A DNA stretch of 64,000 nucleotides. It comes from Candidatus Hydrogenedens sp. (GTDB lineage: Bacteria > Hydrogenedentota > Hydrogenedentia > Hydrogenedentales > Hydrogenedentaceae). The notes beneath the pieces were generated by a model. It searched no databases. It had not been told where the DNA came from and saw nothing but the letters and a program-made list of their open reading frames with translations. A program made the translations under genes and the position numbers. Location of the stretch: NCBI GenBank assembly GCA_035361075.1, contig DAOSBX010000012.1, forward strand, positions 18,410 to 82,409, given 5' to 3'. Of the stretch, positions 10,201 to 18,094 are shown one piece after another; positions within the stretch are counted from its first letter, which is position 1; every line of letters starts with the position of its first letter.

Positions 10201-10838
10201 TGTGCTATTTGAGCCTGCCGTTTTAGACTGCGGAGTTGCCGTTCTACCTCAGCGATAACATCTTGAAGACGGAGCAGATTCTGTTCTGCTGATTCTAATT
10301 TTCGGACTGCAATTTTACGACGGGATTTATATTTAACAATACCTGCGACTTCTTCGAACAGATAACGGCGGTCTTCAGGATGTGTGCTGATAATTAAATC
10401 AATTTTCCCCTGTCCTATAATAGAGTAAGAATCTGTTCCTACGCCAGTATCCATAAATAGTTCTGTAATGTCTTTAAGTCGGCAGGGGGATTTATTAATA
10501 AAGTATTCCCCATCCCCTGTACGATATACCTTACGAGTTATTTGAATTTCATTAAAGTCAACGGGTAATTTGCCATCATGATTATCAAAGGTAATAGTGG
10601 CTTCAGCCATGCCGAGAGCAGAACGATTTTCACTTCCATTGAAAATGACTTCTGCCATCTGCATGGTTCGAAGTTCTCGCGTGCTTTGTTCGCCTAATAC
10701 CCAGCGAATAGCATCAAGGATATTACTCTTCCCACATCCATTGGGTCCAACTATCACCGTTATCCCCGGATTAAAGGATAATGCAGTCTTTTCAGCAAAC
10801 GATTTGAAACCTATAAGTTCTATCTGTTTTAGATACAT
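7257..10838 (-). CDS. smc: Chromosome segregation protein SMC
   Basis: A 1193-residue ATPase of the condensin complex that compacts and segregates the nucleoid. The N-terminal head carries Walker A GPNGCGKS (residues 31-38) and GEQSTRELR. Two Gln/Glu-rich coiled coils flank a hinge around residues 500-670 with GFASGVRAVMN, GPIGDL and ALGGNINNIVV. The C-terminal head has the ABC signature LSGGEQAL and Walker B CILDEVDAPLDD. Length matches Bacillus-type SMC. AGGAGG lies upstream of the ATG. It sits downstream of ymdB and upstream of the glycosyltransferase in one direction; scpA/scpB are not in the window. Confidence 0.97.
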   Translation of the reverse strand: MYLKQIELIGFKSFAEKTALSFNPGITVIVGPNGCGKSNILDAIRWVLGEQSTRELRTMQMAEVIFNGSENRSALGMAEATITFDNHDGKLPVDFNEIQITRKVYRTGDGEYFINKSPCRLKDITELFMDTGVGTDSYSIIGQGKIDLIISTHPEDRRYLFEEVAGIVKYKSRRKIAVRKLESAEQNLLRLQDVIAEVERQLRSLKRQAQIAQRYRNLTQKLKEFEVRNAWFLFNTLQEKIHDLRHELNEKKKNYHEKVNLQTKLETEEEQNYLKRSEIEKLLSEKREQFHNLETNLEHLESQLGLHQRELEYLSLRKKETEQEKQHLSFRLQEIKNEIVQLEQKKIELSNQIKELGNTLESTKKEEEKQLKQIQQTELELTKKQQFLIDHINSKNQIQSRIQILQSQQQSIQKHIAEIQETIQTHEKTRNDLEQQKQQLDMEIQKKQVHIKELIKKTEQVQFELSETEKRIQQAEQKHQQLRERISRIEARLHSLNELRERYEGFASGVRAVMNAKNEGLLGGEHILGPIGDLIRTERGYELAIESALGGNINNIVVQTADSAKIAIAFLKEHWAGRVTFLPLDTLRPSTTPSYPELDPHPGVIGPAIDFVHVDTPIIPALQYLLYNTYLVQTIDDAIQIARTYQQYPKLVTMEGEIINQSGAVTGGRTKQEARGLLTRVSEIEELEQQQATTNQHIQETAEHIKQYNEQLELLKQQIRALQNEQNNWSLQIQQIQIERARLVAQQEQISNLITQLSASINDLENEASKINAEVAKTDQEAHLIIKDDTQLKSEIDQQQQELNQYRNGLERIRQRITNLLVHATELTSQLQEVDNNLARLAQETSNVETTSDESSKQTQNLTNEIKLVQEKIADTRAKLTQLSETRQVAQQELVQIQEQYQNHIQNFEQVSRTIKDLHAELQKNQEELHQLELELSQINQQAQFLRQRILEEYQLELDMLSSTDVGSDEWDETEREQQIEQIRQQIQRLGTVNPMAVEEYEEQSKRYEFLISQQKDLNQAREKLQEVIRRIDETVLIMFTQTFKEVGEHFKEFFRRLFNGGHARIYLIDENDPLESGIEIEARPPGKKPQSIHQLSGGEQALTAIALLFAIFKTKPSPFCILDEVDAPLDDTNISRFLEIVKEFTHSSQFIIITHNKQTMACADAIIGITQQERGVSEIVSIKLKELVEATS

Positions 10839-10896
10839 GAACCTTTTTATTTGCCTCCTGTTTCATGATTATAAAAGAAAGAGCCATAGTTTTTCA

Positions 10897-11682
10897 TTAT
10901 GTATTTTTTATCATAATTCGTTCAATCCGTGTCGCCTTCCCATTCTTTTCATCTATTTCCAATACAACAGCACAAAACACGGTGGGTCCACTTGCTACTT
11001 CCCATTTTTTAGGAATCCCTGTGACGAAACGGAGAAGTACTCGGTCAATCTGCATGCCGATAACTGAATGGTATGGTCCGCACATCCCAATATCAGAAAT
11101 GTAAGCAGTTCCGTTCGGTAGTATCCATTCATCGGCAGTTTGCACATGCGTATGTGTTCCTACAATGGCACTGCATTTGCCATCAAGATACCAGGCAAGT
11201 GCCAATTTCTCCGCAGTGGCTTCTGCATGAATGTCTATAATAATTATTGATGTTTCTTTGGATATTTCGTTGACGACTTCCTCTGCACGACGGAAAGGAC
11301 AGTCCACAGGCTCCATAAAAACCCTGCCTAATAAGGAAATAATCCCTACTTTTATCCCATTATTGGTGCTTAAAATCATATAATTCTTACCAGGGGTTGA
11401 AGGAGGCAAATTTGCAGGCTTCACTACATCGCTATCGTTTTCTAACGCCTCTGTTATCGAGTCATACCTCCAGATATGATTACCAAGGGTAAATCCATGA
11501 ATACCAGTTTTTCGTAAGGCGTTCAATGTCTCGGGAGTTACTCCCAAACCACCAGCACTATTCTCCGCATTTGCAAGGATGAGGTCAAAGTGACGCTCTT
11601 TCTGTAATTTTGGCAGGACTTCATGCACAACAGCCCTGCCTGGTTTACCTATAATATCACCTAAAAAAAGAACATTTAGCAT
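10897..11682 (-). CDS. ymdB: YmdB-family 2',3'-cyclic-nucleotide phosphodiesterase
   Basis: A 261-residue calcineurin-like metallophosphoesterase (TIGR00282). Metal and catalytic residues are seen as Asp9 in LGDIIGKPGR, Glu40/Asn41 in ANAENSAGG, Asn68/His69 in LGNHIW, then DIHAEATAEK and GTHTHVQTADE. The frame runs on to 11721, but AGGG six nt before the ATG at 11682 and the family N-terminus (LNVLFLGDI) fix the start there. In Bacillus, YmdB hydrolyses 2',3'-cyclic nucleotides and interacts functionally with RNase Y. Here it lies 58 bp downstream of rny, the same arrangement. Confidence 0.92.
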   Translation of the reverse strand: MLNVLFLGDIIGKPGRAVVHEVLPKLQKERHFDLILANAENSAGGLGVTPETLNALRKTGIHGFTLGNHIWRYDSITEALENDSDVVKPANLPPSTPGKNYMILSTNNGIKVGIISLLGRVFMEPVDCPFRRAEEVVNEISKETSIIIIDIHAEATAEKLALAWYLDGKCSAIVGTHTHVQTADEWILPNGTAYISDIGMCGPYHSVIGMQIDRVLLRFVTGIPKKWEVASGPTVFCAVVLEIDEKNGKATRIERIMIKNT

Positions 11683-11740
11683 GCTTTTCCCTATCATGAT
11701 ACTTTTTAACAAAATTATCAATTATCATTGCATCTGTTTT

Positions 11741-13306
11741 TTACTTTGCTGTTTCAACAGCCCGCGTCTCGCGAACAACTGTTACCTTAATCTGTCCTGG
11801 ATAAGTTAGCTCGCTTTCTATTTTGCGGGCTAAATCACGAGCAAGAACCGTTGCCTCGGCGTCACTAACTTGATTCGGTTGAACCATTACACGAACTTCA
11901 CGGCCAGCCTGAATCGCATACGCTTTTTCCACACCTGGGAAGGAGGAGCAAATTGTTTCCAACTGTTCCAACCGTTTCAGGTAAATTTGCAAACTTTCGC
12001 TTCTTGCACCGGGTCGCGATGCAGACATGGCGTCTGCTGCCTGAATTAATACCGCCAATACAGAGTTGTTAGGCATATCTCCATGATGAGCACCGATAGC
12101 ATTGGCAATTGTTTCGGACTCACCGTAACGTTTCGCTAAATCATGCCCAAGAACAGCATGGGCTCCTTCAACTTCGTGGGTCAATGCTTTACCTATATCA
12201 TGGATTAGGCCTGCTCGTTTTGCTTCCTGGATATTCAACCCGAGTTCTCCTGCCATAATCCCTGTTAGATGTGAAACCTCTATAGAATGCCGTAGGACAT
12301 TTTGTCCATAAGAAGTACGGAAACTTAATTTCCCTAATAATTTAATGATTTCCGGATGCAATCCGTGGACATCTGCCTCCAGACAGGCTTCCTCACCACG
12401 TTCTCGTATCGTTTGATTCAGTTCCTCAGTAACTTTCTCAACTAACTCTTCAATTCGTGCGGGGTGAATTCTACCATCCTGTATCATTCGTTCAAGAACT
12501 AATTTCGCAATTTGCCGACGTATAGGGTCAAAACCGGAGATAATAACTGCTTCTGGGGTATCGTCAATAATAATATTGACGCCCGTTGCATTTTCCAATG
12601 TGCGGATATTACGTCCTTCACGCCCAATTATCCTACCTTTCATTTCTTCATTGGGCAAGGAAACAACCGTTACGGTCGATTCTGCAACATGGTCAACTGC
12701 ACACCTCTGGATTGCTTCACCAATAATCCATTTAGCACGTTTATCCGCTTCCTCTTTCAGTTCATCTTCGATTCGTTTCAGATGTAGGGCAGAATCACGC
12801 TTCACCTCTGTTTCTAACATAGTAAAGAGTTCTTTACGTGCCTGCTCTGTAGTCATTCCAGCTATCGTTTCCAACCGTTTAAGTTGTTCCTGCTGTAAGG
12901 CTGTGATTCGTTCCCGCTCTTTGTCTAACTGTTTTTCACGTTGAACCAAATCACGTTCCTGAGTGCTTAACTGGATTGCCGTCCTGTCAAGGGCTTCAGC
13001 ACGTTTCTCAATGGCTTCTTCTTTTGCTTGAATCCGCTTTTCAAGGTTGGCAATCTCACGACGCATCTCGCGACCTTCCTGCTCTAATTTAGAGCGGATT
13101 TCAACTTCAATTTCGCGGGCTCGGGTTTTTGCATCACGGATAATTACCGCAGATTCCCGTTCGGCATCAGTTATCATCTGGGCGGATTCACGATGGGCAC
13201 GACTTAAAATGCTGTTCGAACGAATCCGAACCACAAGCAACGTGCAGATAACACCAACAAGAATCCCAATAATCCCGCCTCCAATTGCATAATACAACAT
13301 TAGCAT
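11741..13306 (-). CDS. rny: Ribonuclease Y
   Basis: A 521-residue membrane-anchored endoribonuclease that starts mRNA decay. Order of parts: one transmembrane helix (residues 5-27), a long charged coiled coil (about 30-190) with repeated Arg/Glu/Lys, a KH domain with GRIIGREGRNIRTLE, then an HD domain with HSIEVSHL and IHDIGKAL, and a C-terminal segment ending near AVETAK. Length is standard. GGAGGAG lies 6 nt upstream of the ATG. It heads the rny-ymdB-smc series and is preceded by a long intergenic region containing an unusual hairpin. Confidence 0.97.
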   Translation of the reverse strand: MLMLYYAIGGGIIGILVGVICTLLVVRIRSNSILSRAHRESAQMITDAERESAVIIRDAKTRAREIEVEIRSKLEQEGREMRREIANLEKRIQAKEEAIEKRAEALDRTAIQLSTQERDLVQREKQLDKERERITALQQEQLKRLETIAGMTTEQARKELFTMLETEVKRDSALHLKRIEDELKEEADKRAKWIIGEAIQRCAVDHVAESTVTVVSLPNEEMKGRIIGREGRNIRTLENATGVNIIIDDTPEAVIISGFDPIRRQIAKLVLERMIQDGRIHPARIEELVEKVTEELNQTIRERGEEACLEADVHGLHPEIIKLLGKLSFRTSYGQNVLRHSIEVSHLTGIMAGELGLNIQEAKRAGLIHDIGKALTHEVEGAHAVLGHDLAKRYGESETIANAIGAHHGDMPNNSVLAVLIQAADAMSASRPGARSESLQIYLKRLEQLETICSSFPGVEKAYAIQAGREVRVMVQPNQVSDAEATVLARDLARKIESELTYPGQIKVTVVRETRAVETAK

Positions 13307-13840
13307 AGGTAACTCCTCCTTCTTTACTGGAAAAGGCTGGGGAAGGAAACCTGCACATCAGAGGGGTAACACATTCACCAACACACTACTTGTAAAATCT
13401 ATGGTGTTGATGATATGTATAATAAGGGTAAAGTAATAGTTAAATGCCTATTAAAATCTGAGACATATATCGAACATACCGGGGTATACCGATATGTCTT
13501 TTTATCTCGTAAAACTACAAACATATATTCTTGAACCCCTCGATATATAATAATTTTTCCTTTCCAGAACCTTTTCACAGGGTTTCATTTAACATTGAGT
13601 TCAATTTTTACTTTCCTGGTTGTTAGCCAAATATAAATTTGGCATGAAAATATTATACCTGTTTTGATTATAAAATACAAAATTGATATAAGTTATTCCT
13701 TCCTTTTCTTTAAGACATGTATAGCATATATCTAATATATACATCAAGATTGACCATAAATAAAAAGAACATGTAAAATTAAAGGGGATTAATTGGATTT
13801 TTATTGGGAATAAAAATCTACAAAAAATATACATTCTGAC
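13307..13840. other. Intergenic region upstream of rny with a long hairpin
   Basis: AT-rich region between divergent rny and the surface-protein gene. The clearest structure is at 13461-13499: AGACATAT pairs with ATATGTCT at the base, with an inner ATAC-CGGG-GTAT stem, and a T5 run follows on the plus strand. On the plus strand it would act as a terminator, though no plus-strand gene precedes it. On the minus strand it would lie in a long rny leader. A short open frame at 13601-13834 has low-complexity AT-driven composition and no convincing start, so I do not call it. Confidence 0.45.
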
Positions 13841-13901
13841 TTGACTTTTAAGTTTTTAAATGGTATATTATATATGTGTCAAGGCTGTAGGTTGTCCTTG
13901 A
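13841..13901 (+). promoter_or_regulatory. Sigma70-type promoter and 5' hairpin of the surface-protein gene
   Basis: TTGACT (13841-13846), a 17-nt spacer and TATATT (13864-13869) make a near-consensus promoter. Transcription would start near 13877, right before a stem TCAAGG (13879-13884) / CCTTGA (13896-13901) with an 11-nt loop. A hairpin at the extreme 5' end usually protects an mRNA from decay. About 60 nt later comes GGGAGGAG before the start codon. Confidence 0.6.
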
Positions 13902-13960
13902 GGTTTATATTAAAATTTAATAATAACATTTAACCCCTAACCTTAGGGAGGAGAAAAACT

Positions 13961-15205
13961 ATGTTAAAACAAAAAAGTTTCACCATGATGCTGTTGTTAA
14001 GCCTTATCTTAGGGCTGGCTGGTAGTTCGTATGCGGTACAACCACCTCCGAACCCGAGCGAACTGGATTTTTGTGGTTTATTAGACGGTGCCTATAACCT
14101 CGTAACGAATGAGTTTGCTTTCTTATTAGAGTTGTTGGGTGATGATGCTGCATTATTGACCATGGTTCAATGTGCAGTAGCAGATATTAATGGCGGAATT
14201 GTAGATGACCTGCCAACCCCGAATGGGATGTTGGATGGTAATTATGAGTTGCGGATTATTAAAGAGTTGGTGCAAAATCCAGACAAATATGCTAATCTTG
14301 CTTCCGGAACACTACCTGGACAAGTAAAACCAGGTGTAAATCCAACCGATGTGATTAATGCATATAATGCAAACTACCAGATGCTCTATACCGATGGGAT
14401 GTATACATTTCTAAATGGCATGCTTCCCTACTCTTGGCCTTTACTTCGAGGGATTTATCCGACAGTTCCACCATTATGCACGTCACCAGGTGATCCTCCT
14501 GGATGTATCGATAAGGCACTTATCGTAACCTTGTTCCGTAATTTGCTTATGGTTCTTGCAGGTTTTGCAACTGAAGGTGATGATGCCAGTGCGGAGTCAG
14601 TCGCAACAGTAGCAGGTTTGTTAGCATTATGTGATGTGTTGTCACACGGGTCCTGCCTTGTAGATGATATAGAAACTGACCCGAATGCTTACGAGAGATT
14701 ACCAGAGTTCCTCTCCAAAGATGGTGATGCGGATGGTGATGGCTACACGAATTATAAAGAATATGAAGAATATGCAGATGTAAAAGGTCCGGGTGATGCA
14801 TTTATTGCAGCGGTATTAGACCCCTCTGTCTATCCAGGGCCTCCTGCTGATGAAAAAGTAAAGATTTACCCGAGCGGAAAAATAAAGGTAGAAGAAGGTG
14901 GAACCATCGACCTGAGAGTTGAAGTAAAAGATATGGTTGGAACTGTCAGTTATGAATGGACACATAATGGAGAACCCTGCGGTGAGAATGCTCCACGTTT
15001 GATAATTCGCGATGTAACCAATGCAGATGCTGGTAATTACCAGTGCGTAGTAACAGATGAGTCCAAAGGAATGTATGCTTCATCGGTAGTAATCGTTGAA
15101 GTCCTTCCAGAAGGTTCAATGCCAGTTGCAACAGGAATCGGTCTTGCGATTGCAGGTGTCCTTTGTTCTGCTGGTGGCGTTTTAGTCCTTCGCAGAAAAA
15201 AGTAA
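13961..15205 (+). CDS. Secreted Ig-domain surface protein with C-terminal sorting-type tail
   Basis: A 414-residue exported protein. Residues 1-26 are a signal peptide (positively charged start, MMLLLSLILGLAG core, SYA cleavage). The middle, about 30-240, is not recognised and contains several Cys. Residues near 255-270 read DGDADGDGYTNYKEY, a calcium-binding type-3/EF-like loop. About 295-380 form an immunoglobulin-like domain ending DAGNYQCVV. The tail is MPVA, a Gly/Ala-rich hydrophobic helix, and RRKK, laid out like PEP-CTERM-type sorting signals but with a different motif. It has a strong promoter, a GGGAGGAG ribosome site and its own terminator, so it is probably an abundant envelope protein. 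Confidence 0.8.
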   Translation: MLKQKSFTMMLLLSLILGLAGSSYAVQPPPNPSELDFCGLLDGAYNLVTNEFAFLLELLGDDAALLTMVQCAVADINGGIVDDLPTPNGMLDGNYELRIIKELVQNPDKYANLASGTLPGQVKPGVNPTDVINAYNANYQMLYTDGMYTFLNGMLPYSWPLLRGIYPTVPPLCTSPGDPPGCIDKALIVTLFRNLLMVLAGFATEGDDASAESVATVAGLLALCDVLSHGSCLVDDIETDPNAYERLPEFLSKDGDADGDGYTNYKEYEEYADVKGPGDAFIAAVLDPSVYPGPPADEKVKIYPSGKIKVEEGGTIDLRVEVKDMVGTVSYEWTHNGEPCGENAPRLIIRDVTNADAGNYQCVVTDESKGMYASSVVIVEVLPEGSMPVATGIGLAIAGVLCSAGGVLVLRRKK

Positions 15206-15244
15206 TTTGTTGATTTAGAAATCACATAATATAAATGTTGTTTT

Positions 15245-15275
15245 AGAGGAAGTCAGAAATGACTTCCTCTTTTTT
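15245..15275 (+). terminator. Strong intrinsic terminator after the surface-protein gene
   Basis: A perfect 11-bp stem (15245-15255 with 15260-15270) closed by a GAAA tetraloop and running into a T6 tract. There is no matching T run on the other strand, so it works for the plus-strand gene only. The remaining 280 bp up to the convergent NtrC-type gene is AT-rich and shows nothing further. Confidence 0.9.
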
Positions 15276-15554
15276 GTTATTTTTTATTAAACTTTTAAAT
15301 ACAAATAATCACGTAAAATTACACGAAACTTTTAGTAAATAAGCACTACGTTTCCAGCCAGAACAAGTAGTACAACATCCTACTTATAGTAAAAAACCAA
15401 CATTATCATCGGCATAAAAAGTAATGTAAGCCTCCCACTTACAAACTGAATAGGGAATATGGAGAAAAGGAGTAGGCGATTTATAAACACGTTAGAAAAA
15501 ACATTAACATTAAATTTTTTTGCCACCTCTTTCGATACAATATCCAATAAAGTT

Positions 15555-16985
15555 CTATTTTGGAAAAGGAATTTTATATTGCTTAATTTTTCTCCAGAGT
15601 GTAGAGCGTGAAATACCCAGAATCTTTGCCGCTTCACTTTGATTATAATTAACTTTCTCAAGTACATGTCGAACATGTCGAGCCTCTACTTGTGCTAAAG
15701 GTAATAAACCATCATTCGTATCTGTAGGTAGAGCAAGAAAACGAGTTTGTTCGGTTCGCACTGTTTCTGGTAAATCGTGTATGTGAATAATAGTATCCTC
15801 AGCCATAATTACTGCATGAGCAATGATACTTTCCAGCTCTCGAACATTTCCTGGAAAGGGATATTTCCGCAACATAGCAAGGGCATTGTTGTCAATACCC
15901 TGAATGTTTTTCCCAAATCGGTGATTATACCTCGTAATAAAGTGCTGAACTAACGTCGGTAGTGCTTCTAATCGTTCACGTAATGGTGGAATTCGTATCT
16001 GCACTACATTTAGTCGGTAAAACAAATCCTCACGAAACGTATGTTCTTCAACACTCTTCTGTAAATCTTTATTGGTGGCAGAAAGGATACGGACATTTAC
16101 TTTCTGGACCGAATTTGAACCGACAGGACGAATTTCCCCATTTTGCAGGACACGAAGCAATTTTGCCTGTGTCATTAAGGACATATCGCCAATTTCATCT
16201 AAGAGTATTGTTCCTCCATCTGCTTCTGCAAAAAGACCCCGTTTATCTCGTTCTGCCCCTGTAAAGGCACCTTGAACATGTCCAAACAACTCACTTTCTA
16301 GTAAATTTTCAGGCAAGGCGGCGCAATTGATAGCAATAAAAGGTTTGTCCCGTCTCGGACTGAGACGATGCAAAATCTGTGCGACTACTTCCTTACCGAC
16401 ACCTGTTTCACCTAAAATCAAAACTGTACTATCTGTCGGGGCAACCTTCCTAATGATTTCAACCACACGATGCATCTGGGGATTATTACCCGAAAGCTCC
16501 TCAAACAAAATCTGTTCAAAACCTGCCTCCTCACGCTGTTCACGTCTCCGCTCTAAAATAGCACGATGCACAAGATTGGCAACATCGCTCGGGTCACATT
16601 TCTTGGGAATATAAAAATAAGCACCCATTCGTATTCCTTCAAGTGCCTGCTCCATTTGCTCCATCTCATAAAGTAAAATCAGCTTAATCGATGGAAATTT
16701 CTGGCGAAGAAATGAAACAAGATTTATATTCCCTTTGTATTCAATTGCTAAGTCGAGAAGAATAACATCACATACAGTTCTACGCGAACAGGTTAAAATT
16801 TCCTCCGTAGAACGGCACGTAATAATACCATGCCCCAGACTCTCAATAAACTGAGAAACAGCCTTGATATACTTATTATCCGACGCAATTATAAAAACAG
16901 TCCCCTGTTCACGAGAAGAAATAGGCTCTTCTTGTGAAAAAAATCGTAAATCAACAATCTCTTTCGATAACGTCTTCGTCCGCAT
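15555..16985 (-). CDS. NtrC-family sigma-54-dependent response regulator
   Basis: A 476-residue regulator. Residues 28-140 form a receiver with phospho-acceptor Asp78 in VILLDLA and Lys in YIPKKCDP. The central AAA+ domain has Walker A GETGVGKE, the sigma54-contact loop GAFTGA and the switch LLDEIGDM. The C-terminus is a Fis-type HTH (NQSEAAKILGISRSTLWRKIKQY). It would remodel sigma54 polymerase at enhancer-dependent promoters. Odd: the receiver acidic pocket is reduced to one Asp (ASDNK, Asp36) instead of two acids. No partner kinase is adjacent in the same operon; a hybrid kinase lies divergently about 1.1 kb away. Confidence 0.92.
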   Translation of the reverse strand: MRTKTLSKEIVDLRFFSQEEPISSREQGTVFIIASDNKYIKAVSQFIESLGHGIITCRSTEEILTCSRRTVCDVILLDLAIEYKGNINLVSFLRQKFPSIKLILLYEMEQMEQALEGIRMGAYFYIPKKCDPSDVANLVHRAILERRREQREEAGFEQILFEELSGNNPQMHRVVEIIRKVAPTDSTVLILGETGVGKEVVAQILHRLSPRRDKPFIAINCAALPENLLESELFGHVQGAFTGAERDKRGLFAEADGGTILLDEIGDMSLMTQAKLLRVLQNGEIRPVGSNSVQKVNVRILSATNKDLQKSVEEHTFREDLFYRLNVVQIRIPPLRERLEALPTLVQHFITRYNHRFGKNIQGIDNNALAMLRKYPFPGNVRELESIIAHAVIMAEDTIIHIHDLPETVRTEQTRFLALPTDTNDGLLPLAQVEARHVRHVLEKVNYNQSEAAKILGISRSTLWRKIKQYKIPFPK

Positions 16986-17430
16986 AAAACTCTTATTTCA
17001 TTTTATAAATCTTATTTTATCAAAATAAATGTAGATAACAAATATTTCTACCTATCTCTTCCGTAATACATGGGTTTATTTAAAAACGTAAAAATTTCTT
17101 CTTCAGAGAACCTAAGCATATAAATTGAAAAATATTAAATTTTTCTATTAAACCAAGGAGTAGTCAGGCAAGGGTATCTGTGCTACTACTTAACAAATTT
17201 GTAATGCTTCTATGTCACTATATGCATGGTTCTTGAGGTATTTTAAATAGATACGATTATTGTTCTTTAAAATATGTTAATTTAAAATTTCAATTTTAAT
17301 TCAGGCAGTATTTGCTTGAATATAATTTTTTATTCTGTGAATGAATTTATGTTATATAATATAGAAAATAGTTTATAGATAAATATGTCTATAAGTGCTG
17401 TGGTAAAAAAATTAAAAATGGAGATTTATT
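16986..17430. other. Regulatory region between divergent NtrC-type and HTH-receiver genes
   Basis: AT-rich region holding one palindromic repeat copy (17160-17186), a TATAAT box (17355-17360) and, just downstream of the expected transcript start, an inverted repeat TTATAGA (17373-17379) / TCTATAA (17388-17394) with an 8-nt gap. The inverted repeat could be an operator for the HTH-receiver protein or an mRNA hairpin. No good -35 was found for the TATAAT box. Confidence 0.4.
17160..17186 (+). repeat. Dispersed palindromic repeat, copy 1
   Basis: A 27-nt imperfect palindrome beginning GTAG, with core CAGGCAAGGGTATCTGTG and ending CTAC. It matches, on the opposite strand, the element at 63943-63969, and shares its CTGTGCTACT end with the terminator-like element at 42097-42143. 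All are intergenic. Confidence 0.55.
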
Positions 17431-18048
17431 ATGAGAGGGCGAGTATTTACGACAGGTGAAGTGGCATCAATATGTGGTGTTTCATCAGATACTGTTTCAC
17501 GTTGGTTTGACATGGGACAGATAAAGGGGTATCGTTTAGGACCTGGTGGAGACCGTCGTATTCCTTATGAAAGTTTACGAGCATTTATGATTGCCCATGG
17601 AATCCCGTTAGAGCGATTGGAGACAAGCGAGACAAAGATTCTGGTGGTTGATGACGACCCATTTTATCTTGACATTATACCGGATGCAATTGCTAAAAAG
17701 GCAGATAAGGATAAAGAGATATTAGTCCTAACCGCATCAACTGGTTTCGATGCAGGAGCCTTGATTGTAGAGCATAATCCTAATTTAGTTATTATGGATA
17801 TTCATCTTTCTGATATTGACGGCAGAAAAGTGTGCGAACGATTAAAAAATCGGCATGAGACAAAATATGCACGTGTCCTGGGTATTTCCGGATTGATAGA
17901 TGAAAGTGAGGTTAATAAACTACGTGATTATGGTTTTGATGATTTTCTGAAAAAGCCTTTTTCTTTGGATGAATTGGTAAAGAAAGTATTTCATCTGCTT
18001 TCTTTACCGCCGACCAGTGTAAGTAGACCTAAATCTACTGGCACTTAA
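17431..18048 (+). CDS. HTH (excisionase/BldC-like) plus receiver-domain regulator
   Basis: A 205-residue protein in reversed order for a response regulator: a MerR/excisionase-type HTH at residues 5-50 (FTTGEVASICGVSSDTVSRW, then GGDRRIPYESLR) and a receiver at about 68-190. The receiver has the acidic triad Asp74-76, phospho-acceptor Asp123 in VIMDIHLSD and the conserved Lys in FLKKPFS. It probably binds DNA under control of phosphorylation. GGAG precedes the ATG. The hybrid kinase gene follows 46 bp downstream and is the obvious partner. Confidence 0.88.
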   Translation: MRGRVFTTGEVASICGVSSDTVSRWFDMGQIKGYRLGPGGDRRIPYESLRAFMIAHGIPLERLETSETKILVVDDDPFYLDIIPDAIAKKADKDKEILVLTASTGFDAGALIVEHNPNLVIMDIHLSDIDGRKVCERLKNRHETKYARVLGISGLIDESEVNKLRDYGFDDFLKKPFSLDELVKKVFHLLSLPPTSVSRPKSTGT

Positions 18049-18094
18049 ATTAAATAAGTAAAATGAATTAAAATCATTTTTGTGAGACTATATT

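Noticed and set aside
10597..11067. 156-residue plus-strand frame across the smc/ymdB junction
   Set aside because: Antisense shadow of smc and ymdB, both certain genes; low-complexity translation.
13601..13834. 77-residue minus-strand frame in the rny upstream region
   Set aside because: Composition is AT-driven (Tyr, Asn, Phe, Ile runs), there is no ribosome-binding site, and it lies in a promoter-bearing intergenic region.
15380..15676. 98-residue minus-strand frame at the end of the NtrC-type gene
   Set aside because: Overlaps the certain HTH-coding end in another frame and has no start signal.
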